A stretch of DNA of 57,617 bases from Candidatus Faeciplasma pullistercoris (GTDB lineage: Bacteria > Bacillota > Clostridia > Oscillospirales > Ruminococcaceae), in NCBI GenBank assembly GCA_018715525.1, contig DVLL01000024.1, positions 1 to 57,617 on the forward strand. The letters are read 5' to 3'. Of this stretch, positions 1 through 10,916 are shown one piece after another. The translations under genes and the position numbers were made by a program. A model generated the notes under the pieces. That model did not search any database. It had not been told where the DNA came from and was given only the letters and a program-made list of their open reading frames with translations. How positions within the stretch are numbered: the stretch's first letter is position 1; every line of letters starts with the position of its first letter.

Positions 1-1
1 C

Positions 2-47
2 CAAAAAGAAACGACAATTTTCGACAGAAGATTGTCGTTTCTTTTTG
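2..47 (+). terminator. Long hairpin, probable terminator of an upstream gene
   Basis: A perfect 17-bp inverted repeat (arms 2-18 and 31-47, loop 19-30) has an A-rich left arm and a T-rich right arm, so it could end transcription in either direction. An 11-base piece of the right arm recurs near 91-102. The following stretch to about 136 alternates pyrimidine-rich and purine-rich tracts, and a small hairpin with 7-bp arms sits at 140-156. Confidence 0.6.
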
Positions 48-206
48 TTCTCTTCACTTTTCTCTATTTTCTTTTCACTCTTCTCTAAAATTGTCGTTTC
101 CAGAGAAAAGATAAGAAAGAAAAAAGAAGAGAAAAGGTAGCTTTGCTTCGCAAAGCATTGATTTGAATAACGAATTATTATATAATACATTCAGAGGTGA
201 TGATGA

Positions 207-557
207 ATGAACAGTCCTTTACTCGATAAATCTCTCGATTTTGCAACACAAATCGTATTGTTTTATGAAGAGTTTTCCAAATTGAAAAAAGATACAACTA
301 TCGCCAAACAATTACTTCGTTCTGCAACAAGCATAGGTGCAAACATAAACGAAGCCGTTTACGGTAACAGCAAAGCAGATTTTATATCAAAATTACATAT
401 TTCTCTTAAAGAAACAGGTGAAAGTATTTATTGGCTCACGCTTTTGAAAAGAACTAAATTAATTGATTATGATTTTGAAGATTTGCTTTCACTTGCCGAA
501 GAAATTAAAAAAATGTTAATAGCATCATTGAACACCGCAAAGGAGAAGGCAAAATGA
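207..557 (+). CDS. Four helix bundle protein (23S rRNA IVS-type family)
   Basis: A 116-residue, mostly helical protein. The conserved core LLRSATSIGANINEA (about residues 36-50) is characteristic of the four-helix-bundle family found in 23S rRNA intervening sequences and as free-standing genes (TIGR02436 type). That family forms small oligomeric bundles; its cellular role is poorly known, and a nucleic-acid or partner-protein binding role is only inferred. A strong Shine-Dalgarno (GAGGTGA, 193-199) supports the ATG at 207. The gene is much more AT-rich than the rest of the window, which suggests recent acquisition. It overlaps the next, broken gene by four bases, so the two were once an operon. 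Confidence 0.8.
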   Translation: MNSPLLDKSLDFATQIVLFYEEFSKLKKDTTIAKQLLRSATSIGANINEAVYGNSKADFISKLHISLKETGESIYWLTLLKRTKLIDYDFEDLLSLAEEIKKMLIASLNTAKEKAK

Positions 558-767
558 AAATTCGAATAATCGGTTGCAGTGGTTCGGGTAAAACGTATTT
601 GGCAAAAAGATTATCTAAAAAATATAATATACCAAGCTTTGATTTAGATGATATTCAATGGGATAATAGCCAAAATTCATACGGAGTCAAAATGCCCATA
701 GAAAAGCGTGGCCAAAGGGTACACGCGACAAAGCTGACATCTTTTTTAGTCCCTCGTTACATGCAAG

Positions 768-803
768 GATCCGGAGCAGATTCGCGCTCCGGACTCTTTT
801 GTT
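768..803 (+). terminator. Rho-independent terminator-like hairpin
   Basis: The arms TCCGGAGC and GCTCCGGA flank a short loop and are followed by CTCTTTTGTTTTG on the plus strand. It probably belonged to the now broken plus-strand unit or to a deleted gene. Confidence 0.55.
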
Positions 804-858
804 TTGCAGGCAAAGCCGCACGCGATTATAGCGGCATTTTTAATCTACAAAGACAAAG

Positions 859-895
859 CGGCGCGGAAGCGGGATATCCCGCCTCCGCGCTTTTT
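859..895 (-). terminator. Palindromic hairpin downstream of the collagen-like gene
   Basis: A near-perfect palindrome (861-890) with ATAT at its centre. On the minus strand the single imperfection is a G-U pair, on the plus strand an A-C mismatch, so it folds better as the end of the minus-strand collagen gene. The following U tract is interrupted on that strand. Confidence 0.5.
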
Positions 896-921
896 ATGAC
901 TTAGTGACCCTAAGCGCCGCT

Positions 922-3347
<2,426 letters not shown>

Positions 3348-3380
3348 AGTTCCCTCCGTCAGTATCAGTATAGCGTAGTA

Positions 3381-3408
3381 TATAGTATGCCTTGGCGTTA
3401 GGCGGGGT
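3381..3408 (-). promoter_or_regulatory. Possible sigma-K/sigma-E type promoter for the glycosyltransferase-collagen unit
   Basis: On the minus strand CATACTATA (3381-3389) matches the CATANNNTA form of the sigma-K -10 element. An ACC (3406-3408) lies 16 bases upstream, fitting the short sigma-K -35 element. It is 34 bases before the ATG. The match is short and could be chance, but it fits the product type. Confidence 0.4.
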
Positions 3409-3460
3409 TACAGCGGCAGATTTACGGCGGCAAAAATACTTAAATTTATCCTTTCTGCTC

Positions 3461-3489
3461 TTTACAAACGCCGGCATTTGTGATAGAAT
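3461..3489 (+). promoter_or_regulatory. Sigma-A promoter of nifJ
   Basis: TTTACA (3461-3466), a 17-base spacer and TAGAAT (3484-3489), with an extended -10 TGA just before it. Confidence 0.7.
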
Positions 3490-3555
3490 CCAAGTTGTAA
3501 AGTTATGCAATTTTCCATAACCATTTCACAATTCCCTACAACAAGGAGGATATCT

Positions 3556-6500
3556 ATGGCAAGAAAAATGAAAACCATGGATGGTAACAACGCGGCTGCG
3601 TGGGCGGCATATCCGTTTACCGAAGTCGCTGCTATCTATCCTATTACTCCCTCCTCAGTAATGGCTGAGGTAACCGACGCGTGGAGCGCCAAGGGACAGA
3701 CAAATCTTTTCAACACTCCCGTAAGAGTCGCCGAGATGCAGTCTGAGGCAGGAGCTGCCGGAACTGTACACGGCTCTCTGTCGGCAGGCGCGCTTACCAC
3801 CACCTACACCGCTTCTCAGGGACTTCTTTTGATGATCCCGAACATGTATAAGATCGCGGGCGAGCTTCTGCCCTGCGTCATCCATGTTTCCGCAAGATGC
3901 GTAGCCAGCCACGCGCTGAACATCTTCGGAGACCACTCCGATGTTTACGCGTGCCGTCAGACCGGCTTTGCGATGCTCTGCTCCACCAACCCTCAGGAGG
4001 TTATGGACTTAGGAACAATCGCTCACCTTTCCACTATCAAGGCAAGAGTTCCCTTTATCCACTTCTTCGACGGCTTCAGAACCTCTCACGAGATCCAGAA
4101 GATCGAGACCTGGGGCAAGGCTGACGTAGCCGAGATGGTAGACTGGGACGCTTTGCAGGCGTTCAGAGACCGTGCAATCAACCCTGAGCACCCCGTTCTG
4201 CGCGGCTCGGCTCAGAACCCCGACATCTTCTTCCAGGCTCGTGAGGCATGCAACACCTACTACGACGCCGTACCCGGCATTGTAGAGGAGTACATGGACA
4301 AGGTCAATAAGAAGATCGGCACCAACTACAAGCTGTTCAACTACTACGGCGCTCCCGACGCGGAAAAGATCATCATCGCGATGGGCTCGGTATGCGACAC
4401 CATCGAGGAGACCATAGATTATCTCAACGCAAAGGGCGAGAAGCTCGGACTTGTAAAGGTAAGACTCTACAGACCCTTCCGTGCGGACAAGCTTGTTGAG
4501 GCTATCCCCGCGACCGTCAAGATGATAAGCGTCCTCGACAGAACAAAGGAGCCCGGTTCACTCGGCGAGCCTTTGTACCTCGACGTAGTTGCGGCTCTCA
4601 AGAACTCCCAGTTCAAGGACGTTCCCGTTTCAAGCGGCAGATACGGCCTCGGCTCTAAGGACACCACCCCCGATCAGATCAAGGCTGTTTACGACAACTG
4701 CGCTTGCTGCGGCATAAACTACAAGCCCAGATTCACCATCGGCATCAACGACGATGTGACACACCTCTCACTTGCAACCTGCGGCAAGCTCGATTCCGCT
4801 CCCGCCGGCACAATCTCCTGCAAGTTCTGGGGTCTCGGATCCGACGGAACGGTAGGAGCAAACAAGAACTCCATCAAGATCATAGGCGACCACACCGACA
4901 AGTATGCACAGGCGTACTTCTCATACGACTCCAAGAAGTCCGGCGGTGTAACCGTTTCTCACCTTCGTTTCGGCGACACTCCCATCAAGTCCACCTACCT
5001 TATCAACCAGGCGGACTTCGTAGCCTGCCACAACGAGTCCTATATCGACAAGTACGATATGGTTCAGGACGTTAAGCCGGGCGGAACCTTCCTGCTCAAC
5101 TGCCAGTGGAGCGTCGACGAGCTTGGCGAGAAGCTCCCCGGACAGGTAAAGAGATATATTGCCGACAACAACATCAAGTTCTATATCATCAACGGTATCG
5201 AGATAGGCAAGAAGATTGGTCTGGGCTCAAGGATCAATACCGTTTTGCAGTCCGCATTCTTCAAGCTTGCCAACATCATCCCGATAGATGAGGCAATCAA
5301 GTACATGAAGGACGCAGCTACCGCATCCTACTCCAAGAAGGGCGACGCCATCGTAAAGATGAACCACGACGCTATCGATGCAGGCTGCGAGGGAATAGTC
5401 GAGGTCAACGTTCCCGAGTCATGGAAGAGCTGCGCCGACACCGCAATGGGCATGCCCGCCGCTACAGGCGACAACAAGACCCTTGTCGATTACGTAAACA
5501 GCATCCTTATCCCCTGCAACGCACAGCAGGGCGACAAGCTTCCCGTTTCCGCCTTCGTAAAGAACGCAGACGGCACATTCCCGCAGGGCTCTGCCGCCTT
5601 CGAGAAGAGAGGCATCGCGATCGATGTTCCCGCATGGAACCCCGACAACTGCATCCAGTGCAACTTCTGCTCTTATGTCTGCCCGCACGCGGTTATCCGT
5701 CCCGTAATCATGACCCAGGCTGAGCTTGACGCTGCTCCCGAGCTTGCCAAGAAGAAGGCTAAGCCCGCTACCGGAATGCCCGGCTACTACTTCGTAATGA
5801 CCATGTCCGCTCTGGACTGCACGGGCTGCGGCTCCTGCGTGAACGTATGTCCCGGCATGAAGGGCAACAAGGCTCTTTCCATGAGACCTCTCGACGAGCA
5901 GATCGCCGAGCAGGAGGTATTCAACTACGCTCTTACCCTTGCTGACAAGCCTGAGGTTCACGAGAAGTTCAAGGAGACCACCGTCAAGGGCTCGCAGTTC
6001 AAGCAGCCGCTTCTCGAATTCTCCGGCGCATGCGCAGGCTGCGGCGAGACTCCTTATGCTAAGCTCATAACTCAGCTCTTCGGCGACAGAATGTATATAG
6101 CCAACGCAACAGGATGCTCCTCCATCTGGGGCGGCTCCGCACCGTCAACTCCTTACACCACCAACAAGGCAGGCAAGGGACCGGCTTGGGCTAACTCCCT
6201 GTTCGAGGACAACGCCGAGTACGGCTACGGCATGTTCCTTGCTCAGAACACCATCCGTCAGAGAAATATAGCCAAGCTTCTTGAGATCGAAAAGACTCTT
6301 GACTGCGCTGAGTGCAAGGCTGTTATCGACGAGTATCTTTCCACCGTTGACGACGGCAAGCTCAACAGCATAGCTACCGACAAGCTCATCGACATCCTTC
6401 CCAAGATCGGAACCCCCGAGGCAATGGCAGTTCTTAAGGACAAGGACTTCTTAAGAAAGAAGTCGATGTGGATCTTCGGCGGAGACGGATGGGCATACGA

Positions 6501-7113
6501 TATCGGCTTCGGCGGACTTGACCACGTCATCGCTCAGAACGAGGATATCAACATCTTCGTTTTCGATACCGAGGTTTACTCCAACACCGGAGGACAGGCT
6601 TCCAAGTCCACACCTGCCGGAGCTATCGCTCAGTTTGCGGCAGCCGGTAAGGCTATAAAGAAGAAGGATCTCGCAGGCATCGCCATGACATACGGCTATG
6701 TATACGTTGCTCACGTTGCAATGGGCGCTGATTACAACCAGTGCATCAAGGCTATCGCCGAGGCTGAGAGCTATCACGGTCCTTCCCTCATCATCGGTTA
6801 CGCTCCCTGCATCAACCACGGTATCAAGGGCGGCATGAGCATCGCTCAGACCGAGGAGAAGAAGGCTGTTGAGGCAGGCTACTGGCACCTTTACAGATAT
6901 GATCCCAGACTGGCGGCAGAGGGCAAGAATCCGTTCCAGCTTGATTCTAAGGCTCCTACAGCAAGCTATAAGGACTTCATCATGGGCGAGGTAAGATACA
7001 ACTCGCTCGCAAGAGCCAACCCCGCAAGAGCTGAGAAGCTCTTCGACAGCGCGGTTGAGAACGCTAAGCACAGATACGATTACCTCGTAGAACTGGCTAA
7101 GAACGAGGGATAA
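3556..7113 (+). CDS. nifJ: Pyruvate:ferredoxin (flavodoxin) oxidoreductase, single chain
   Basis: A 1185-residue homodimeric-type enzyme that converts pyruvate, CoA and oxidised ferredoxin to acetyl-CoA, CO2 and reduced ferredoxin, the central step of anaerobic sugar fermentation. The N-terminal pyrimidine-binding domain (PFTEVAAIYPITPSSVMAE) is followed by the gamma and CoA domains. A 2x[4Fe-4S] ferredoxin insert has CIQCNFCSYVCP near residue 700 and CTGCGSCVNVCP near 755. The TPP domain has GACAGCGE, GGDGWAYDIGFGG and SNTGGQ. The ATG at 3556 follows AAGGAGGA, so an in-frame upstream ATG at 3505 is not the start. Codon use is strongly biased to C-ending codons, as for a highly expressed gene. 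Monocistronic, with its own promoter and terminator. Confidence 0.97.
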   Translation: MARKMKTMDGNNAAAWAAYPFTEVAAIYPITPSSVMAEVTDAWSAKGQTNLFNTPVRVAEMQSEAGAAGTVHGSLSAGALTTTYTASQGLLLMIPNMYKIAGELLPCVIHVSARCVASHALNIFGDHSDVYACRQTGFAMLCSTNPQEVMDLGTIAHLSTIKARVPFIHFFDGFRTSHEIQKIETWGKADVAEMVDWDALQAFRDRAINPEHPVLRGSAQNPDIFFQAREACNTYYDAVPGIVEEYMDKVNKKIGTNYKLFNYYGAPDAEKIIIAMGSVCDTIEETIDYLNAKGEKLGLVKVRLYRPFRADKLVEAIPATVKMISVLDRTKEPGSLGEPLYLDVVAALKNSQFKDVPVSSGRYGLGSKDTTPDQIKAVYDNCACCGINYKPRFTIGINDDVTHLSLATCGKLDSAPAGTISCKFWGLGSDGTVGANKNSIKIIGDHTDKYAQAYFSYDSKKSGGVTVSHLRFGDTPIKSTYLINQADFVACHNESYIDKYDMVQDVKPGGTFLLNCQWSVDELGEKLPGQVKRYIADNNIKFYIINGIEIGKKIGLGSRINTVLQSAFFKLANIIPIDEAIKYMKDAATASYSKKGDAIVKMNHDAIDAGCEGIVEVNVPESWKSCADTAMGMPAATGDNKTLVDYVNSILIPCNAQQGDKLPVSAFVKNADGTFPQGSAAFEKRGIAIDVPAWNPDNCIQCNFCSYVCPHAVIRPVIMTQAELDAAPELAKKKAKPATGMPGYYFVMTMSALDCTGCGSCVNVCPGMKGNKALSMRPLDEQIAEQEVFNYALTLADKPEVHEKFKETTVKGSQFKQPLLEFSGACAGCGETPYAKLITQLFGDRMYIANATGCSSIWGGSAPSTPYTTNKAGKGPAWANSLFEDNAEYGYGMFLAQNTIRQRNIAKLLEIEKTLDCAECKAVIDEYLSTVDDGKLNSIATDKLIDILPKIGTPEAMAVLKDKDFLRKKSMWIFGGDGWAYDIGFGGLDHVIAQNEDINIFVFDTEVYSNTGGQASKSTPAGAIAQFAAAGKAIKKKDLAGIAMTYGYVYVAHVAMGADYNQCIKAIAEAESYHGPSLIIGYAPCINHGIKGGMSIAQTEEKKAVEAGYWHLYRYDPRLAAEGKNPFQLDSKAPTASYKDFIMGEVRYNSLARANPARAEKLFDSAVENAKHRYDYLVELAKNEG

Positions 7114-7124
7114 TCCTCAAATAA

Positions 7125-7158
7125 AAATAAGACCCCGATTTTGGGGTCTTATTTTTTT
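7125..7158 (+). terminator. Terminator of nifJ
   Basis: The arms AATAAGACCCC and GGGGTCTTATT are followed by a run of T. Confidence 0.9.
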
Positions 7159-7277
7159 GCAGAAAGGGTGTATGCCGAGCTGACTGGAGCCGTGTCTTTG
7201 CCGGCGGTAAAAATACTCGGCGTGCAGAGATGCGCAGGCTAAGACATAGCTTTGCTAAAAGGCAGCAAAAAAGGCAG

Positions 7278-7309
7278 CAAAAAACCCGCCGTGTATCAAC
7301 ACGGCGGGT
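7278..7309 (-). terminator. Terminator of the lipoprotein gene
   Basis: A perfect 11-bp stem (7284-7294 with 7299-7309, loop ATCA) is followed on the minus strand by TTTTTT. Confidence 0.85.
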
Positions 7310-7331
7310 CAAGCCTTCGGCAACTTTTATA

Positions 7332-7871
7332 TCAGTCGTTCACCTCAAGGTCGTCCATGTCTATTCCCATCTCGGCGAAGAATTCATCGACATTGATGTT
7401 CTCCCAGCCGAGGTCGGCTACTTCCTCATCGTCTTCTCCGCTTATCTGACCGTCGTCCGGAGTAACAGCCGGCACCTCGTCGTCAGGCTCGGTTTCCTCT
7501 TCCTCGTCCTTTTCCGGCTCGGTCGCCTCTTCCTCATCCTCCTCGGGCTCGGTCACCTCTTCCGTAGGCTGAGTGGCTTCGGGCTGGGTAGCCTCAGGTG
7601 TTGTTGCTTCGGGGGTTGTTGCCTCAGGCTGTGAGACGGTGTCGTCGGTCGCCACCGGAGGAAGCGTCTCTTCGGCGATGCTTCCCCACGGGAAATCGCT
7701 TTGCGGCTCCGCGGTCACCTCCGGCTGGGTGGTCACTGCCGCATCGTCAGAAACGGTAGTTCCGGTGCTGTCTGAGGGCTCACCGCCGCACGCAGCCATA
7801 AGAGCGACGCAGGTAAAAATGCAAATAAAAGCGACAAGAAGTCTTTTCTTGGGTAAAAACAGTTTCTTCAT
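7332..7871 (-). CDS. Thr/Glu/Pro-rich lipoprotein of unknown function
   Basis: 179 residues from the ATG at 7871; a longer frame to 7934 lacks a ribosome site, whereas AAAGGATGA lies 9 bases before this ATG. A basic start (MKKLFLPKKRLL) and hydrophobic segment end in the lipobox LMAAC, giving lipid attachment at Cys28. The rest is low-complexity and rich in Thr, Glu, Pro and Asp (repeated PEATTPEATQPEE), then acidic, ending in a short more ordered segment (GWENINVDEFFAEMGIDMDDLEVND). No catalytic domain is visible. It is probably an extracellular membrane-anchored protein, its flexible linker crossing the cell wall. No function can be assigned. Confidence 0.75.
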   Translation of the reverse strand: MKKLFLPKKRLLVAFICIFTCVALMAACGGEPSDSTGTTVSDDAAVTTQPEVTAEPQSDFPWGSIAEETLPPVATDDTVSQPEATTPEATTPEATQPEATQPTEEVTEPEEDEEEATEPEKDEEEETEPDDEVPAVTPDDGQISGEDDEEVADLGWENINVDEFFAEMGIDMDDLEVND

Positions 7872-7995
7872 ATGTATCATCCTTTCAGGCGGGCAAGACC
7901 GCCGGTGTAAGTCTAAAGCTACAGACCTGTACATCTGTAATACAATTTCAAAAGGCGAATAATTGCATAAGCTCGGATATCAAAAATTCCCGTTA

Positions 7996-8027
7996 TCAAA
8001 AAACCCCGCCGTGGGTTAGCGGCGGAG
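7996..8027 (-). terminator. Terminator of rpsT
   Basis: An 8-bp GC stem (8004-8011 with 8020-8027) is followed on the minus strand by a run of six T. Confidence 0.85.
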
Positions 8028-8035
8028 CTTTCACA

Positions 8036-8281
8036 TTAAGCGTTGAGCAGCTTAGCGAGCTGAGACTTCTTTCTCGCTGCCTTGTTCTTGTGGATGATCC
8101 CCTTTGCGCAGGCCTGATCGACCTTCTTGATCGCAGCTACTACAGAAGCAGCCTTTGCGTCGCCCTCGGCAGCCGCAGCCTTCTTGATAGCGGTCTTGAG
8201 CGCTGTCTTTGTCATCTTATTCTGAAGGGTTTTTGCCTCGATGACTCTTACTCTCTTCTTAGCGGATTTAATGTTTGCCAT
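8036..8281 (-). CDS. rpsT: 30S ribosomal protein S20
   Basis: 81 residues, almost entirely Ala- and Lys-rich helix, the typical S20 pattern: [23 protein letters not shown] at the start and [18 protein letters not shown] at the end. S20 binds 16S rRNA early in 30S assembly. The Shine-Dalgarno AAGGAGGTG precedes the ATG. It is divergent from gpr, a pairing conserved in spore-forming Firmicutes. A leader of about 110 bases separates promoter and start and can form small hairpins (TTGCAC with GTGCAA; GCTTAT with ATAAGC); leader-based autoregulation is possible but not shown. Confidence 0.97.
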   Translation of the reverse strand: MANIKSAKKRVRVIEAKTLQNKMTKTALKTAIKKAAAAEGDAKAASVVAAIKKVDQACAKGIIHKNKAARKKSQLAKLLNA

Positions 8282-8396
8282 TAAGACACCTCCTTAGTCA
8301 ATTCATAAATATCGCTTATTTGGATAAGCTAATTGCACGACTGAGAAAGTGCAAAAGGTTAATGACTCCTTACTTATTCAACAAGCATCAGCTATT

Positions 8397-8425
8397 ACTA
8401 TATCATCACTTTTTAAAAAATGCAA
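8397..8425 (-). promoter_or_regulatory. Sigma-A promoter of rpsT
   Basis: On the minus strand TTGCAT (8420-8425), a 17-base spacer and TATAGT (8397-8402) with extended TGA. Confidence 0.7.
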
Positions 8426-8467
8426 TAGTTTTGAGAAAACTTTTCAGAATTTTTTCGGGAGGACGGC

Positions 8468-9337
8468 ATGAATAAAGAATATAAAAGGTATTTTACCGCT
8501 GACAGAACCGACCTCGCCCTTGAAAGCGCGAATTCGGTCAGGACGGACGAGGGCTTGCCCGAGGGCATATGCGTGAGCACTGAAAAAACAAGCTGCTTTA
8601 CGGTTACCGACGTTCGGGTGTGCTCTCCCGAGGCGGCAAAGAGGATAGGCAAGCCGGTGGGAAGGTATATTACGCTCGAGCCGAATGCGCCTTTGGACAT
8701 GGCGTGGGAGAACGCGGACGCCGCGTCTATGGAGCTGTCGGGGTATATAAAAATGCTTTTGGAGAGCTCGGATAGCGCTAACGGGGATAGCCCGAAAAGC
8801 GTGCTGATAGCAGGGCTGGGAAACGAGACGGTCACTCCGGACAGCCTCGGGCCGCGTGTGTGCTCTCATATTTTTGCCACCCGGCATATAGAGAAAAACG
8901 CGCCGCAGCTCGGGTTCGAGGGCATGAGAAGCGTGAGCGCGCTTTCCTGCGGAGTTATGGGGCAGACCGGCATGGAGCCAAGCGAGCTGATAGGGGCGGC
9001 GGTCAGGGAGCTTAAGCCGGAGGCGGTCATAGCGGTAGACGCTCTTGCCTGCGCGGGAGTCGGTCACCTCGGGAGAACCATACAGCTCAGCGACGCCGGC
9101 ATATCCCCGGGCAGCGGAGTGCAGAACTCGCGTCAGGAGCTGTCTAAGGACAGCCTCGGAGTAAAAACGATAGCCATAGGCATACCCACCATTGCCGACT
9201 CGGAAAGCGGCATGATGGTCACTCCGAAAAACATCGATAAGCTGGTGTCAATGTCGGCGGCCATGGTCGCGATGGGGATAAACCTGTGCCTGCATCCCTC
9301 GCTCTCGGCGTCTGAGCTGAGGCTTCTTACAAGCTGA
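8468..9337 (+). CDS. gpr: Germination protease (spore endopeptidase GPR)
   Basis: 289 residues. GPR is the spore-specific endopeptidase that degrades small acid-soluble DNA-binding proteins on germination. The N-terminal RTDLALE motif of the self-cleaved propeptide is present (residues about 13-19). The conserved core GLGNETVTPDSLGPRVCSHI, GVMGQTGMEPSE and AVDALACAGVGHLGRTIQLSDAGISPGSGVQN is intact, and PTIADSESGMMVTPKNIDKLV is close to the end. It is shorter than the roughly 370-residue Bacillus enzyme at the C-terminus. The Shine-Dalgarno GGGAGG lies at about 8458-8463. It is strong evidence that the organism makes endospores. Confidence 0.95.
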   Translation: MNKEYKRYFTADRTDLALESANSVRTDEGLPEGICVSTEKTSCFTVTDVRVCSPEAAKRIGKPVGRYITLEPNAPLDMAWENADAASMELSGYIKMLLESSDSANGDSPKSVLIAGLGNETVTPDSLGPRVCSHIFATRHIEKNAPQLGFEGMRSVSALSCGVMGQTGMEPSELIGAAVRELKPEAVIAVDALACAGVGHLGRTIQLSDAGISPGSGVQNSRQELSKDSLGVKTIAIGIPTIADSESGMMVTPKNIDKLVSMSAAMVAMGINLCLHPSLSASELRLLTS

Positions 9338-9401
9338 AAACCCGCAGCCGCGCAGCGTGAAAAATCGAGGAGGCAAAAATCAGGCAAATGCCAAAAAGCT
9401 A

Positions 9402-9430
9402 TTGACAAATCATGGCGCAAAGGCTAAACT
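9402..9430 (+). promoter_or_regulatory. Sigma-A promoter of acpP
   Basis: TTGACA (9402-9407), a 17-base spacer and TAAACT (9425-9430), 36 bases before the start codon. Confidence 0.8.
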
Positions 9431-9465
9431 ATTACTTGACAAAAATCAGACAGGAGGTTTGTTAA

Positions 9466-9693
9466 GTGATTTACGAGAAGATCAAGAAGATTATCGCGGA
9501 CAATCTGGAGATCGACGAGGATTCCATCACAATGGATTCTGTTGTCACCGATGATCTGGGAGCAGATTCTTTGGATGTTGTCGACCTTGTCATGTCCTTC
9601 GAGGATGAATTCGGAGTGGAGATTCCGGACGACGCCGTTGAGAACATCAAGACGGTCGGCGATATAGTAAAATATATTGAGGAAAATCAGTAA
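9466..9693 (+). CDS. acpP: Acyl carrier protein
   Basis: 75 residues, acidic, carrying growing acyl chains in fatty-acid synthesis. The phosphopantetheine attachment motif [12 protein letters not shown] is intact, with Ser35 as the modified residue. The start is GTG at 9466, set by AGGAGG at 9452-9457. It stands alone between its own promoter and terminator rather than in a fab cluster. Confidence 0.96.
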   Translation: MIYEKIKKIIADNLEIDEDSITMDSVVTDDLGADSLDVVDLVMSFEDEFGVEIPDDAVENIKTVGDIVKYIEENQ

Positions 9694-9713
9694 TCAAACG
9701 GCTAATTGCCATA

Positions 9714-9747
9714 GCCCGGTCCTTTCCTTCGGAGGGACCGGTTTTTT
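9714..9747 (+). terminator. Terminator of acpP
   Basis: The arms CCGGTCC and GGACCGG around a short inner stem are followed by TTTTTTATTT. Confidence 0.88.
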
Positions 9748-9835
9748 ATTTGGCTTAGGGACCCTTCGGTTAGGACTCACAGCATCAAACTCATGGTATA
9801 TTTGATAATAACTGCGCAATTCTTTTCTCAAACGG

Positions 9836-9864
9836 TTGCATAAAGAGCGCCGCTGTGGTATACT
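9836..9864 (+). promoter_or_regulatory. Sigma-A promoter of the NUDIX gene
   Basis: TTGCAT (9836-9841), a 17-base spacer and TATACT (9859-9864) with extended TGG. Confidence 0.75.
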
Positions 9865-9911
9865 TAATATGAATTATGAAATTTTAAGAAGGGAACAAGG
9901 GCTAATCAAAG

Positions 9912-10316
9912 ATGCTTCATGAAAAATCCTGCGGAGCGATTGTCTACCGCAAGTTTCATGGCAATACCGAGATACTGTTGATCAAGCATGTCAACAGCGG
10001 TCACTGGTCTTTCCCGAAGGGTCATGTCGAGTCAGGCGAGACTGAGATAGAGACTGCTCAGCGGGAGATTATGGAGGAAACGGGCATTGATGTGATAATC
10101 GACGCCTCGTTCAGGGAGACCGTCTCCTATTCGCCCAAGAGGGGAACCCAAAAAATCGTGGTTTACTTCCTCGCCAAGGCAAAGAACTCCGACTTTATTC
10201 CCCAGGAGGAGGAAATCGCGGACATCAAGTGGGTGGAAATAGGCAGGGCGCAGTCCGTTTTGTCCTACGAGAACGACAGATGTATCGTCGCAAAGGCAAA
10301 GACCATTATTGCCTGA
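9912..10316 (+). CDS. NUDIX hydrolase, diadenosine-tetraphosphatase type
   Basis: 134 residues. The Nudix box GHVESGETEIETAQREIMEETG (G37 to G58) matches the GX5EX7REUXEEXGU consensus at every position. The surrounding KSCGAIVYRK and GHWSFPKGH resemble asymmetrical Ap4A hydrolases. It probably cleaves dinucleoside polyphosphates or similar nucleotides to clean up signalling or toxic nucleotides; the substrate is inferred. It has its own promoter and is convergent with spoVG. Confidence 0.88.
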   Translation: MLHEKSCGAIVYRKFHGNTEILLIKHVNSGHWSFPKGHVESGETEIETAQREIMEETGIDVIIDASFRETVSYSPKRGTQKIVVYFLAKAKNSDFIPQEEEIADIKWVEIGRAQSVLSYENDRCIVAKAKTIIA

Positions 10317-10363
10317 AAAATCAGTTATTTAGCTCCTCAGTGAGCGAGCGCGGCTAAAGTAAG

Positions 10364-10410
10364 TTGCCGGGTTGGTATCAGATGCCTGAAACCAGCCCGG
10401 CAATTTATGC
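10364..10410 (+). terminator. Hairpin between the convergent NUDIX and spoVG genes
   Basis: A 13-bp stem with one G-U pair (10364-10376 with 10391-10403) and a 14-base loop, followed by TTTATGCTTTT. It may serve both directions. Confidence 0.5.
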
Positions 10411-10453
10411 TTTTAAGGTATTTTTACGGTGCGGCAGGCTAATGTCTGCCTGC

Positions 10454-10837
10454 CTATGACGGCTCTGCGGCCGGTCGGTGGCCGGCGCGGGACTGAACGT
10501 CGTGCGGCAGCACTTCCCTTTCCTGCCGCGTCTGCGCGTCAGATTTATCGGTCTCGCCGTTATTTGCCGCATCGGCGGCTTCCCGGACGGCGTCCCGGTA
10601 CGCCTCAAGTATCTTTTGCTCCATGTCCTGTCTTGCCTCGCGCGAGATAGGGTGAACGATATCGCGGAACACTCCCGACTCATCCCTTCGGGAGGGCATG
10701 GCGACAAAAAGCCTTTGGTCGCCCTCTATCACCTTTATGTCGTGAACGGCAAAGGAGTCGTCAAAGGTGACGCTTATAACGCCTTTTAGCCTTCCCTCCG
10801 GGATAAGCTTTCTTACTTTTATGCCTGTGATTGTCAT
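10454..10837 (-). CDS. spoVG: SpoVG family regulator
   Basis: 127 residues from the ATG at 10837; this start gives the family's conserved MTITGIKVRKL start, and an upstream in-frame extension has no support. The core VTFDDSFAVHDIKVIEGDQRLFVAMPSR and FRDIVHPISREARQDMEQKILEAY is typical. SpoVG proteins bind nucleic acid and regulate sporulation, capsule or virulence genes; here the target is unknown. About 40 extra C-terminal residues are polar and of low complexity (Gln-, Arg- and Glu-rich). It is divergent from murC. Confidence 0.93.
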   Translation of the reverse strand: MTITGIKVRKLIPEGRLKGVISVTFDDSFAVHDIKVIEGDQRLFVAMPSRRDESGVFRDIVHPISREARQDMEQKILEAYRDAVREAADAANNGETDKSDAQTRQEREVLPHDVQSRAGHRPAAEPS

Positions 10838-10878
10838 TTTTATCCGTCCCTTCAATGCTTTTGCCGATATTCTTGGCT

Positions 10879-10907
10879 TTTCTAAGGTCAAATATTCAAA
10901 ATATCAA
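10879..10907 (-). promoter_or_regulatory. Probable sigma-A promoter of spoVG
   Basis: On the minus strand TTGATA (10902-10907), about 17 bases and TAGAAA (10879-10884). Confidence 0.5.
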
Positions 10908-10916
10908 AAAAGGGTG

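Larger units (their letters stand above)
554..904 (+). pseudogene. Truncated P-loop kinase (adenylate-kinase-like, topology-modulation type)
   Basis: The first about 50 codons encode a typical small P-loop kinase start: Walker A GCSGSGKT at residues 8-15, then LDDIQWDNSQNSYGVKMPIEKR. This resembles proteins often annotated as AAA ATPase or DNA topology modulation protein, which usually have about 170-180 residues. After about nt 709 the frame runs on to 904 but family resemblance ends: the tail is rich in Gly, Ser and Arg, and its DNA is a GC-rich intergenic stretch with two hairpins. The gene is therefore broken, most simply by a deletion or recombination junction near 705-720. The ATG overlaps the preceding stop. 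Confidence 0.7.

Noticed and set aside
3505-3555. 17-codon N-terminal extension of nifJ
   Set aside because: AAGGAGGA is placed for the ATG at 3556, and the conserved sequence starts there.
8282-8396. tRNA-like or riboswitch structure in the rpsT leader
   Set aside because: Only two small hairpins are visible; no known riboswitch core and no tRNA signature.
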